64,000 nucleotides of DNA from Tetraselmis striata (Eukaryota; Chlorophyta; Chlorodendrophyceae; Chlorodendrales; Chlorodendraceae). The notes under the pieces are model-generated. The model did not search any database. It saw only the letters and a program-made list of their open reading frames with translations, and had not been told where the DNA came from. The position numbers and the translations under genes are program-made. Shown piece after piece: positions 31,020-41,847 of the stretch (position 1 is its first letter; each line of letters starts with the position of its first letter). The DNA lies in the NCBI GenBank assembly GCA_006384855.1, contig VCJN01000858.1, positions 186,001 through 250,000 on the forward strand. Reading direction: 5' to 3'.

Positions 31020-31601
31020 GAGCCTCTGTTGATGGGTCGGCGCCGGTGATCTTGTGGATGGTGAAGCCGTATCCTACCATAGCCTCTACCTCAGAGGCCG
31101 ATGGGCCGTGGCACGGCGAAAAGAGATGGTTGATGACCGGAGAGGTTGGCAGCGGGAGGATCGGCGCAGTGGTGAGGGGGAGTATCGTTGGCGGCGGGTC
31201 GCCACGCAGGGCGCCATGCTCCGCATGAAGGATGTGGGACGCGCGAATGCCGTTGAGGCCGGGAATGTGGGTGAGGTGAGGCATAGGGGTTGGGTTGGGG
31301 TGGGGACGGGGTGAGGACGTTGCCAATTGATGTCGTATAGGTGGATGGGGGTCGAGGGGGTAGAAATGGGAATAAATGTTCCAGCGGGGGGGAATGTCGG
31401 GGGTGTTGAAGACCGCGAAGGTGTCGGGGTGAGGGCGGAAGTGATGGACACGCCATGGCTGTGAGAACGGGGACTCGAATTCGTCATTAGAGTCGGAGTA
31501 GGGGACGTGCCTGGGGTCATGTAAGTCATCCTCCGCGTTGTCCTCACCCTCGCCTTCCTGCGCTCCGGTGGCCGCCTCTCCTGGGGGTACCGGGGTACCC
31601 C
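31020..31601 (-). pseudogene. Pro/His-rich segment upstream of the copia methyltransferase
   Basis: An open minus-strand frame (to about 31,635) begins with an acidic stretch (EGEGEDNAEDDLHDPRHVPY) and continues as a Pro/His/Ser-rich linker. It then has GYGFTIHKITGADPSTEARAMWTHRL, which looks like folded protein immediately before the methyltransferase. I read it as the N-terminal part of the methyltransferase segment. Integrase and Gag motifs are absent. Confidence 0.4.
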
Positions 31602-31639
31602 GGGTCCAACAAACGTAAAGTAGGATATACAGCATTCCT

Positions 31640-31709
31640 TCCTTCTGGATTTCCTTCTGGATGTCTTTATGGATTTCTTGAATGTTGCGTCTAGCACATG
31701 CAATCGCAC
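31640..31709 (+). mobile_element. 70-bp 5'-truncated tail of the 225-bp-repeat element
   Basis: The sequence matches only the 3' end of the elements at 17.2 and 40.07 kb (GGATTTCCTTCTGGAT, then TTGAATGTTGCGTCTAGC and CATGCAATC). It is flanked by 13-bp near-perfect direct repeats, ATACAGCATTCCT (31,627-31,639) and ATATAGCATTCCT (31,710-31,722), which look like a target-site duplication. Confidence 0.75.
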
Positions 31710-31722
31710 ATATAGCATTCCT

Positions 31723-32155
31723 ATATTGCCCAACGTTTGATATATTGCCTTTTCGGTTGATTTCCTTATCGCCTTTTGCAGCTTGCTCGTGTAACTATGT
31801 ACTCACAGTACAGCATCGTGTTTAAGGGAAAAATTATATACAACACCAGTCATCGTCGTGGGCGGTCGGACAGCGCAACGCGCCCCCTAATACACTCATC
31901 TGTATTATGCCAGCAGAGTGTCTGCCCAACGTGCGCCCGCTGACCAGCAGACACTGCCTAGCGGCCTCTCCCCCAACCTCTCGCCACCGTTGCGTTGCAA
32001 CTTCTCGTGAACACGCTGCACACTCATCGTGCAGCTAGCTGCGCAGTTACGAGTACCTTCCCGCACTCGGGCGAGTCTCTTCCTCTGCCCCCGGGCCGGG
32101 CCGTTCTCTGCCCCCGGGCCTGTAGCCGCTGCGGGCGGGCCTCTGAATCGCAGCC
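31723..32155. other. Upstream region of SKP1
   Basis: No gene. It contains CGCCTTTTGCAGCTTGCTCG, resembling the flank at 41,261, and a TATATA at about 31,836 that could serve SKP1. The last 100 bases before the ATG are GC-rich and probably the 5' UTR. Confidence 0.4.
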
Positions 32156-32638
32156 ATGAGCGAGAAGGTGAAGCTCCGCAGTGCGGACGGGGAAATGTTT
32201 GAGGTGGACGCAGATGTGGCCTTCTCCTCCCTCACGGTCAAGAACATGATTGAGGACACGGGTGCCTCTGCCCCAGTCCCCGTGCCCAACGTGAACAGCA
32301 AAGTTCTCAGCAAGATCATCGAGTACTGCAGCTACCACGTCGACCAGGAGCGCCGCTCCAAGGACGCGGACGACCACACTAGAAGACAGATTGAGGACGA
32401 AACCTCCAAGTGGGACAAAGACTACATCTGCGTGGATCAGGCTGTGCTGTACGAGCTAATCCTGGCCGCCAACTTCCTGAACATCAAGGGACTGCTGGAT
32501 CTCTGCTGCCAAACCGTTGCGGACATCATCAAGGGGAAGACCCCTGAGCAGATTCGCCAGTACTTCCACATTAAAAACGATTTCACTCCGGAGGAGGAGG
32601 AGGAAGTGCGCAAAGAGAACCAGTGGGCCTTTGAGTAA
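32156..32638 (+). CDS. SKP1: SKP1, SCF ubiquitin ligase adaptor
   Basis: 160 residues in one exon, the normal length. SKP1 links F-box proteins to CUL1 in SCF E3 ligases in cytosol and nucleus. The N-terminal BTB/POZ-like fold (VKLRSADGEMFEVDADVA, residues 5-22) is followed by a short charged loop. The C-terminal dimerisation and F-box-binding region has LYELILAANFLNIKGLLDL, then CCQTVADIIKGKTPEQIR, and the protein ends with the hallmark ENQWAFE. The ATG (context CAGCCATGAG) fixes the start. The frame is intact and strongly conserved in an otherwise transposon-rich neighbourhood. Lack of introns contrasts with the other host genes. Confidence 0.97.
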   Translation: MSEKVKLRSADGEMFEVDADVAFSSLTVKNMIEDTGASAPVPVPNVNSKVLSKIIEYCSYHVDQERRSKDADDHTRRQIEDETSKWDKDYICVDQAVLYELILAANFLNIKGLLDLCCQTVADIIKGKTPEQIRQYFHIKNDFTPEEEEEVRKENQWAFE

Positions 32639-33700
32639 GAGCTTGCACACCAAGGCTGCCCGGGGGGCGTGGGTGTGCTTGTCTGTACGCATATATTCTG
32701 ATAGCTTGGCTGGTCACGGCCAGCAAGAAGCAGGCACGTCGTGGAACGCGTTCTTGCATTAGCTGCACGCCCCCTGCCTGCTGACAACCAATGGCTTTAT
32801 CTGCATGATGATCCATACACCCGCTGTAAGAAGCTGCGAATTACGGAGGCGCTGCTGTGCAGCAGGCTGCCGCGTCGCAGCAGCACCGGTTCTAGTTCCC
32901 TCATCTAACCTGTGCCGGCTGGGCTGTCCGTCGTCTAGGGCTGCAGGCCGTAAATTGCATGATCGCCAAAGAGTTTACACCTGTCTGCGCACATCGCACT
33001 TGACAACATCGCCATGGTTTGCGCGTGCTGATGGGGTGCAGCTGTGGATGCATAGGTGGCTGAGGCGGCTGCCAGCGAGTGGAAATGCACTATCAGTGTT
33101 CCTGTGCGTTGGCTTGTTTAAGATATAGCCACGTTTTATGTCCTGTGATGTGTGTGTGTGGGCACTAATACACTTTCCGTGGCCCTGCTGCTGCCTGTAC
33201 ATAGTGTGTTCGTTTTCAAACTTGAATGTTTCGGCATCCATGTCATCTGTCCCTTTTCGGGGTTCCAGCTATCAAAGTGCGTAGCGTATGCCACGCACGG
33301 AGCAGCGAGCTTGCATCCACAAGGCGCCTGAGATAATCGCCGACCTGTTGAACAAGTTTGGTCCACTAACACAAACCTGAGCGCACTGCCACCATTCGAA
33401 ACTGCAGGACCAATGTCTCAAAACAGCACTCAAAGAACACAGTACGCAGAACCATAGTTCACGCGTGACATGTCATGCTATTTTTGGTGGCCACTTGCAG
33501 CCTACTTGCGGTGCTGAAGACGTGCTGCCGGGGTTGATGACATGAATGCCGAGTATCGCGTTACGGCGCTATTGCGAGTGGGCTCGTTCCATGCTACCAA
33601 TACCTACTCAGTGTGGGTTGCATCAGATGAATGACAAGTTTGTGGTTCAACTTTGCGATGTGTTGATGCCCTCTGACCACGTGCAGTCCCGTGTAGGGTC
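32639..33700. other. 3' flank of SKP1
   Basis: No coding signal. TGTAA-type motifs, the usual green-algal polyadenylation signal, occur downstream of the stop (for example near 32,825). No repeats recognised. Confidence 0.4.
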
Positions 33701-33932
33701 TCTCTCTCCCTCTGTCTCTCCCTCTCTCCTCCATCTCTCTCTCCCCCCCCCCCCCCCCCCCCCCACTTTCTCCCTCTCCCTCTCCCTCCCTCTCTCTCTC
33801 TCCTCCCCTCTTTCTCTCTCTCTCTCTCTCTCTCTCTTTACCTCCCTCTCCCTCTCCCGCTCTCTCTCCCTCTCTCTCTTTACCTCCCTCTCCCGCTCTC
33901 TCTCTCCCTCTCTCTCCATCTCTCTCCCTCTT

Positions 33933-33977
<45 letters not shown>
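33701..33977 (+). repeat. Compound (CT)n / poly(C) / (GT)n microsatellite
   Basis: CT-rich repeats surround a C20 tract at about 33,745-33,764 and end in a GT run of about 20 units. The long ORFs here are repeat artefacts. Confidence 0.95.
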
Positions 33978-35676
33978 TGTTGAACACACAAATGGACGGG
34001 ACTGCTTACCTCTGCTCTCCTGCAACCGGGAGTGCAGATGAACACGCGTCACGGGGTTATGCAACATATTACGTTCGATGAAATTCACTCTTCATCAGGC
34101 AAAGCGGCATACAGCCATCGCCGACTTTTGTCAACGTGGCATTTTTTCATCCGCCTTCATCTAGACCCCCCCCCCCCCCCCCTGTGTGTTCTGCTTGGGA
34201 TGCCTGCGAGTCTTGTAGGCAACAACGAGGCAGAGCCTGCAGTCCACGCCCCCTTCACTGCGCTGAGGTTTGCCGAGTGTCTGAACATCGATTCACTTCC
34301 GTGTAGGACGCTGTAAGCATGTGTACGTTTGCACGGCTACGGAAGGCGCTGCACAATGTATTACTGCTCTTGATTATGTCCAAGGAGCCGGTATAGTTCT
34401 TACACCAACTACAATCTATCGCTAACAATGTATATAACTATCTGTAAGCTTGTGGTTGGCCACAACCTCTTCGCCTTAATGCCCTTGCATCCTTAGCTCT
34501 ATGTCAAATATGAGCTCTCATGAGTCCACTGGATGAATGCCCAAAGCAGGACTACCTGATGGATGCGAATTCGGCTGCTTAGGGGGATGGCAAAACACCT
34601 ACTTGCGTGCAACATCAGAGCGGTTAATGTGGAAGTTTCGTAATTTGTTCATATGGCCAAGTTTATGGTTGTCCACTCCACCCTCACTTGTTGCAGACTC
34701 ATCCCAGTTGTATGGGCCGGAGTAACAGGGAGGGCCACTGGCACAATGCTCAATCTCACCCCCTGGCGCTTGATAAATAGGGAGGACTATTCCGTTACAT
34801 GCTCCACGATTCAAAAGGCAACCAGTGCACAATAGAAGCCGCACCCATAGTCCTAGCGAGTATGAAAACTCTTGAAATGCGGCCCAGTCACGGAATGATG
34901 ACGTAGGAAATGATGCAAATATGGTTGAAGCATGTATCTCATCACTACATGAGCTATATCTTCCGCATGCCATAATAATATAAGCACAACTATGCCTAAC
35001 GCCCGGGTGTGTTGAGCCCAGCAGGCTACATATCATTGTGTGAACAATCGCATCCAGCGTCCAAATATTTATAGATATCAACACGTCCATGCATACCGAA
35101 ACCGGATGTTGCTAGGTTTAAGCATGCAATGAACTGCATCATTGGGCTCATTATGACCAATGCGCTCATCTCATTTACTTCATTTCTCTGCATACACAAT
35201 TGCAGTATCGATTCCACAGCGCAAGGGTTATGTTCGAATCCCGCCTCATCCGCGGTCGTGGTGTGCATCTCAGCAGTCTCTGCTGCAGCTGAAACAATAC
35301 GAGTTGCAGATCTAAGCATGATTTACACCCCAACAATCTTCTTGCTGCGCATCAATAAGCCGCACTTACGTACCGGGAATTATCATATTGCTGCCATGGC
35401 GATCACTGGTGTTTTGCATTAGTACACCGGAATAGTGACCGAACGCAGTTATGAGCATGATAATATGATATACTATGATGCATCATGATGATATGAGGAG
35501 GATGCATGTTATTCATTGGTGACAAAGAATAGGTCCATGTGCCGCAATACAAGCTCGTGTACTGCACGTCTGCACACATGTTGCTGATCGATAGGAAATT
35601 CGGCGGAATCCATTCAAACAGTTAACAAATCATTGGCATTATCAGGGAGGCAGCATTATTCCCGCCCTTAGGAAAC
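33978..35676. other. Intergenic, no gene recognised
   Basis: AT-richer than the surroundings. It holds one poly(C) tract (about 34,167-34,182) and ATGATG-type simple sequence near 35,460-35,500. No coding region, RNA gene or shared repeat found. Confidence 0.5.
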
Positions 35677-35885
35677 TGAAATTGAGAATTGAAATTGATT
35701 ACGACGTGCTAGTCTGCGCCGCTCTCCAATGCGCTCATTTAAGTCGTTCTTAGGGCATGCATGCTATCGCTAACCTCTACATTTACACACATTGAGCTGT
35801 GTGTACATGTGTACTCACGCTCAAGCTCCGGCCGCCCCCTTTTCATTTCCATCCCCGCCTCCTTCCATCACGTGGTCAGTACGGG
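35677..35885 (-). mobile_element. 5'-truncated tail of the LINE-like family
   Basis: Starts with the GAAATTGA-type tail and then matches elements A and B in diverged form (GCTAGTCTGC, GTTCTTAGGGCATG, TCACGCTCAAGCT, CTCCTTCCA). The rest of the element is missing, so it is 5'-truncated in the minus orientation. Confidence 0.5.
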
Positions 35886-38800
35886 CAGCTTTGTCATCCT
35901 ACCATATTAATTACGAGGTGAGTCTGTGAGTCTGTCTGTCTGTCGCCGATTTTCGGTACTGTTTCGCATAGAATATTAGATAAATCGAAATGTATCCGTT
36001 ATAAATTCCGTGATAATTCCGCGCAGGCCAAAATAATCGTCGCGCTTACCTGCTGTTTTACTATACCCGGAACGGGCACCTGTACCTGTCGCCCGGCCGC
36101 CGCCGGTCAGCCGGTCGTCGCCGTTCGTCAGGTCTACGGGGCGGGGATGGCCCCCAGCCCGCCGCGTGGACCGGACCCGGACGCCGGACGCCGTCGTTCG
36201 TCCGTCGCCGGACGCCGGACGCCGGAAGACCGTCGCCCGTCCGCCTCGCCGCCCGTTCGTCGACGGAAGCCGGGCCCCGGGTCGGCGGGTCGGCGGACGC
36301 GGGGCTGTATGCACAATGTAGCGACTGCAACGACTGATCCTTGCGGCTCTCTTGATTCCACACTCCTGCAACAGGTATACTTGTTTTCTGGATAACTACG
36401 GGTACTCGCAGAGTCATCCGAGCAACTACCGCTAATTGCTGGCATGCCACTGCAGTAAATCCTTAAATACTACGCCGTGGATCATTAACGTCGTACTCAC
36501 ACCGCCCCCGTATACGCTTTCCTGCACATCTACCGTCACCACGAAAAGTTACTGTACAGGTAGTCGCCGTGCTGCGCGTATTGCCGTGCTGGCTCCACCG
36601 GCCGCCATCGCGTATACCTGCCCACAAAAGTCTTGCCCCACTTGTCAAGCGTCAATTGTAGATTGGCCCATTATGAGCCCTCACCTTCGTTTCCGGCCGC
36701 GCCCTTCCGTGTGTCATACGTGAACACGACATCATGCGTGGGGGGAGCCGTAAGTGGCGTTTGTTGTGCTTTCGTTGTAAAAGCCATACGTGTGCATGTC
36801 ATTGGTCAGGCTTGGCAATGAATTTGATAACCCAATAATGTCACGAGGGCACGAAATTTTATATCGCACGTATATGCGTTCCATCTTTACGGATGCACGC
36901 CAAGAGTTAGCTCTATCATCGTATAGCACATTCACAAAGGCGCGCGCGCTCTCCCCACCGTCGGCATGCAAGCAAGCAAGTGAGCAGTTCCCGCAAAAAA
37001 CGGCCAATATTGCGATTAAGGCTTGCTCCAAAACCAGCCCACCTACAGCTCATGTCCGCATTCAATGCGCCCTTGGTAGAGCCGGGCTTCAGCCCATACT
37101 GCGCGGGGGTGCAGCCCCCGAGTCAGCGGGTGGGTCCATATGGTCACCTGCTAGGGCATCGTCCAGGGTATGTGGTAGGGCTGGCCATCAATACGCTCCC
37201 ATATTCTGCTATTGGGCTGCACGTAGCGGGCCCCTAAGCGGGGAAAATCCGCCCGCGCGGGGCGAGTAAACCGCATGTTTATCGGGATGCGGTTCGCGCG
37301 GTAAGCCACTGTAATAGGGTTTGTAGGAGAACCTAAAAATATTTGCATCGGGCCCCTCCTACCCCCCTCGGTTATATTTCCAGCGAGGGCAACGGCAGGG
37401 CTCGAACATATGCATAGCGGAATCACGAGCGTAACATGCAGCCCCCCCCCCCCCCCCCCCCCCGCCTCCGCCACCTATCACATCTCAAGCCGTTGATGAA
37501 TATTCTAAGTTATTTATATCATAAAAATGCGCCACTGTACCACTCGGCGGTCGGCGCCGCCGGTGCTAACGTGGCGATATGAACCGATATTGCGTACATG
37601 TCAAGACTTACGAAGGGGACTATAGAATATCCTGCATGTCGCCGCATTATGTCTGATCTCCCCGCCGCGCCGGTTGTGGCGGTCTCCTGGTCTCGGCCGC
37701 GGTCCGCCGATGCCGCCATCTCGCCCGCCAGTGATGTTCTTTGTAGGAGTCCCAAGGGAGGTGGAGGGACTCCCTCAAGCAAGCCACTCTGGCTCGTGTC
37801 GCCTCCATGCCCGGCCTCTCCGCCCCAAACGCCCTCCTCGCCCGTCCTCACGGGTCGGCTGAGGATTCCCCGGGGTTTCCAAACGGGTTGGCCGCAGGAC
37901 GCCGCCAGACACTCCGTCGTACAAAACAAAGTAGCTCGGAGCAGATGGAACGCATACGGGTGGGGGATATTACGCAAGATCTTCTGCATGTCAGTAGCAA
38001 ATCGTACCCAAGTACGAGACGAAAATGATTTTATTTCCGGAGAGCCCTCGCGAGCAGTAGGCTGCCCCCGTTCGAGTCGGAAAGCCCTCGCCCTCCCCAC
38101 CCGTAGGCGGATCTCGGAGCGGCCAACGTTAGGCCGGGGTCGTGCATTAATAATTGTTTTCGAATACCGTCCGTACATGGTTGCTGCCCGGCGGCGCCAA
38201 CAAGCGCTGCCGTCACTACTACGAGTATTATTTGAAAAGCCCCCCCGACCCCATAGGGCTCCCCCGTCGCCGCGAGATCCGAGGATCCGTGACAAACGGC
38301 CATCCCGCTCAGGGCCCTACCGCACCCACCGGGGTACGGGTCCTAGGACTTATTGGATCGCACCACGTGGAGGATTGTGTGCGTATGTGTGTGTGGGGAG
38401 GAGGGGGGGGGAGGGGGGGGGGGGGGGGGGTGCCGCCAGGTCTTTGATACCCATCATCCTCTGCTCTTGGTGGGCCGATGCTTGGTGGCGGACCCCTCCA
38501 CCTTATTTGGGACGAATGATATAGGATAAAAGTCATTGCGGTCATTGCGATACAAGTCATGAAAGGGCGTGCACAGTATGTGCTAGGGTAGGGGTCATCA
38601 ATGCGACGGTCTGCGGCACGAGCGCGGCACCTGCCATGTGGCAATTATTTCAGTGTAAGGTTTAACATTTGTGTTAAAAAAAGGGCTATTCAGCTGTGCT
38701 GCCCGATTTGAGCGCACGGCACGCCGACATTTGAGCAAAAAGAACACCTACCCGTGTTTCTTTTCCATGGTCGTCGAGTTACACGCGTTAACCAGCTACC

Positions 38801-40052
38801 CCGTAGTGCGTGTGGCGGTATAGTCATCGTCTATGGTCAGCTAGCGGGCTGCATGCGACATTCGCAAACTGGTTGTTTGGCATGCAAAGAGCAATAATCT
38901 TGCAATCACGCGTAAATTCCTAACATCATTTCCTCGTAGGTTTGTCATGATATAAATCCGAATAGCGGAAAAGTGGAAAGCCCGCGAGGATGGCTTTCCG
39001 GATCACTGATAAAAACGTCACCATTCAAGTAAAACGGCGCAAGTCTCGTCAATTATATGGCCGCATGTCCAAGGTACCCTCTATACTTGCTACTATGGTT
39101 TACCAGCCAACCAACTCATTATGGGTGGAGGCGCATGATAGGGGCATGTAATGTGCCACTCCACGCGAGCTTCCAGACGCGAGGACCTCTTGAATGGGTC
39201 TCCACGTCGCGTCGACCCCGTCGTCAATTCGGCTCCTCCCCTTTGATCACCAATGGTCATGGGTGGCGTGCGCTATACAACATGCATGCGCGCGGACATG
39301 TGTGCTGGTCGTGAAATATTATTGTTGATGGGGGCGGTGAGTCCGCGGCCCCGCGCTTAGTCCGCGGTGCGGGTGGTATAAGCATGCCCCTGTGTAATCG
39401 AAAGCACTTTATCCGTACTACTTTAACCGCCCAGCGATGAGGCGCTCCCAACGGCGCTTATATCTTGCAGTTTGGAGAATTTGAAATTGTAGAGAATAAT
39501 TGTCCGCATTGCTGACACGCTCTCATATAAATGCTAATGATGCATTGCAACGGTAGCATGCATTGATTGGGCTCAAACTTATGCGTGATACATATCCTCC
39601 GCATATGCATAATATGTTCACCCAGCCACCAATGGGAGCTCGCGGGCAAATCATGCGACGGACGGTAGATATACACCGCCAATAACATGTTACCCCCCCC
39701 CCCCCCCCTATGTGTGCGTTGGCCGTGTTTTGGTGGTTCTATCATTGTGCCGAACACCATTGCCGAAAACATTTTACCATGATGACAATAACTGAACGAA
39801 ACATCGACCTCCATTTTGGCGTAGAAGGCTTGCATGTACTAAAGCGAGAGGCTCCATGACCTCGTGCCCCCATGGGTTGGGCACCAAGGCGAGGATATAT
39901 ACGCGCGGAGTCCTATGTCCACAGACTTATACGTAGAGTGTTGCAATTAGTACATATATCATTTTCTGCTGCTTGTTTCTCATTCGCAGTCGCAACAATC
40001 CTTATAATGTAGTGTACATTTACTGATGCATGTTTCGGTGATTTCATGTTCT
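35886..40052. other. Long gene-poor stretch with GC-rich low complexity
   Basis: 36,090-36,300 is a GC-rich run of CGCCGGACG/CGTCGTCCG-type words like those at the 5' end of the LINE-like family (20,265 and 63,940). Poly(C/G) tracts lie at about 37,441, 38,402-38,430 and 39,693. The longest open frames (37,519-38,295 minus and 37,598-38,524 plus) face each other, are Pro/Arg-rich and show no family motif, so I do not call them genes. Nothing else was recognised. Confidence 0.45.
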
Positions 40053-40066
40053 ATAAACAATCGCCT

Positions 40067-41251
40067 GTAAACAACAGCCACCCACCCACCCACCCACCGC
40101 CGCCTGGGCGGGCCCGACGACCGTCCTCGGCCCTCGGAATCGCGGGCCCTTCCTCCGCCTCCACCCCCGGCTGGGGATGGGGGCGGGGATCGTGCACGGG
40201 TGGCGCCTTGGTTGCCTTGGCCCCGCCCGTGCTGCCACTGCCGCGGAGGAGCAGTGTGAGCTGGACACCGGCGTCTTACGTCGTTGCTGGTCCGGTCAAG
40301 TCCCTGTTCGCTGTTCTTTGAGCACCCTCTCCCTTCCTGTCCTGTCGGCGCCTCCACATTACATTCGGCCTAGTGCCGCTATTGGAGTGGCCCGGGATGT
40401 TGTGCTGGGAAGGGAGTTCTACGTTCGGCGGAAGGGGACGCGACCGAGCTGGCGGCGGATCTGGCGCTGGGCGGAACAACGTGCGCTGGACACCGGCGTC
40501 TTACGTCGTTGCTGGTCCGGTCAAGTCCCTGTTCGCTGTTCTTTGAGCACCCTCTCCCTTCCTGTCCTGTCGGCGCCTCCACATTGCATTCGGCCTAGTG
40601 CCGCTATTGGATTGGCCCGGGATGTTGTGCTGGGAAGGGAGTTCTACGTTCGGCGGAAGGGGACGCGACCGAGCTGGCGGCGGATCTGGCGCTGGGCGGA
40701 ACAAAGCGCGCTGGACACTGGCGTCTTACGTCGTTGCTGGCCCGGTCGGCTCTGCATTCCCTACTCGTTGAGCACCCTCTCCCTTCCTGTCCTGTCGGCG
40801 CCTCCACATTACATTCGGCCTAGTGCCGCTATTGGAGTGGCCCGGGATGTTGTGCTGGGGAAGGCGTTCTACGTTTGGCGGAAAAGGACGCGACCGAGCT
40901 GGCGGCGCATCTGGCGTTGGGTGGCCTGCGTCTGTTGCACGCCCGTGGCGCCCCGTTCTGGGTTGGACCCCCCCACTTCCACTCCTTGCTGCGAGACCTC
41001 AACTTCGAAGCTCCTTTCCTGTCGGCGCCTTCACATTACATTCGGCCTAGTGCCGCTATTGGAGTGGCCCGGGATTGTGTGCTGGGGAGAGCGTCCCTAC
41101 TGCGTGGAGCGGCGGCTGGCTGGTGGCGATGCCTGGTCGGAGGCTACCATGGCGGTTCCTGCCTCTCTTGGCCCGTAGCTGGATTTCCTTCTGGATTTCC
41201 TTCTGGATTTCTGTGTGGATTTCTTGAATGTTGCGTCTAGCTCATGTAATC
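40067..41251 (+). mobile_element. 225-bp tandem-repeat element, copy 2, with 14-bp TSD
   Basis: Same layout as copy 1: a CCCA-rich start, GC-rich leader, tandem units starting at about 40,260, 40,485 and 40,710 (period 225 bp), a diverged last unit and a GGATTTCCTTCTGGATTTCC-type tail ending CTCATGTAATC. The flanks are an exact 14-bp direct repeat, ATAAACAATCGCCT (40,053-40,066 and 41,252-41,265), which fixes both ends and shows the unit moved as a whole. A 333-codon frame is open through the array. No RT or transposase is present, so it must be mobilised in trans. Confidence 0.8.
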
Positions 41252-41265
41252 ATAAACAATCGCCT

Positions 41266-41847
41266 TTTGTAGATTGGCAGCTCGCGCGGCTCGCGCATGT
41301 ACCTGTACTCGTAACTATATTACCGGTGTGTAGACATGTACTGTAGTACATATCCGGTTGTATGTATATCAGCGGTAGCAAAACTCTATCATTGACCTCT
41401 AATTATTTTTGCGAAATGCTTAGGCATCAACGTGCTCCGCCACTACTATTCGCGGAGCGTCTACTACAGGTACTGCCAAGGCATGGCTTTCCGTAGAAGG
41501 GCTGCTGCCCAAACGATTCGTCTTCGTCGTCAGTTGAAATGCCGCTGTCGTAGAGACTACGCTGCCAAGGTTTCACTGCTACCTGGTGAGTCCTGTCACG
41601 GGGGTGGGGAAAAAAGCGGCCGTAGCAGCCGGGGCGGGGAGCGCGCGCATTCACTCGCCGCCGAGGATTTTGTCCGCGCGCACCGCTGCTGGCTGCTGGC
41701 GCGACCCCCCGGCCCGTACGCGGGTAGTTCCCCTTATGTATGCCGGTATGCGCAGGCGCCCTTATTTTAGAATTATTGTTTTTATCGACACGGCTAACCC
41801 ATAGAGACTACCAGCAAGCATCGGCCATCCCCACCGCGCGGACAGCC
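41266..41847. other. Spacer with weak coding signal
   Basis: A short minus-strand frame (41,427-41,654) contains an acidic DSGISTDDEDESFGQQPFYG segment that could be a transposase N-terminus, but nothing confirms it. No other features. Confidence 0.3.

Larger units (their letters stand above)
21407..31611 (-). mobile_element. Degenerate Ty1/copia retrotransposon with DNA methyltransferase
   Basis: Read on the minus strand from about 31.6 kb down, the order is: a Pro/His-rich segment, a cytosine-C5 methyltransferase, an integrase-type linker (NPATKRETVTCDVIFDE), reverse transcriptase (KARVVVRGDQ, VYVDD) and, after the Ty3 insertion, RNase H ending near 21,466. A polypurine tract and TGTTGGACCC follow. 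The coding frames are broken many times. Gag, protease and most of the integrase are absent. The right end stops at a second GGGTCCAACA (31,602-31,611), which may be a stub of the 5' LTR. The Ty3 element at 22,047-28,734 is inserted in its RNase H region. Confidence 0.8.

Noticed and set aside
31585-31611. A complete copia 5' LTR at the right end
   Set aside because: Only about 26 bases resemble the start of the left LTR (GGTCCAACA with GGTACC). The sequence then diverges into coding-like DNA, so a full LTR is not supported.
33546-34088. Long ORFs on both strands (Ser/Leu-, Glu/Arg- and His/Thr-rich)
   Set aside because: They are translations of CT and GT microsatellites and a poly(C) tract.
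35215-35245. Possible tRNA T-arm (GTTCGAATCCCGC)
   Set aside because: The flanking bases do not form the T-stem, acceptor stem or anticodon arm of a tRNA, so the match is chance.
37385-37410. Possible minus-strand tRNA T-loop (GTTCGAGCCC)
   Set aside because: No complementary T-stem and no cloverleaf around it.
37519-38524. Opposing 258- and 308-codon ORFs
   Set aside because: Mutually overlapping on opposite strands, Arg/Pro/Gly-rich, run through a poly(G) tract, and show no family motif.
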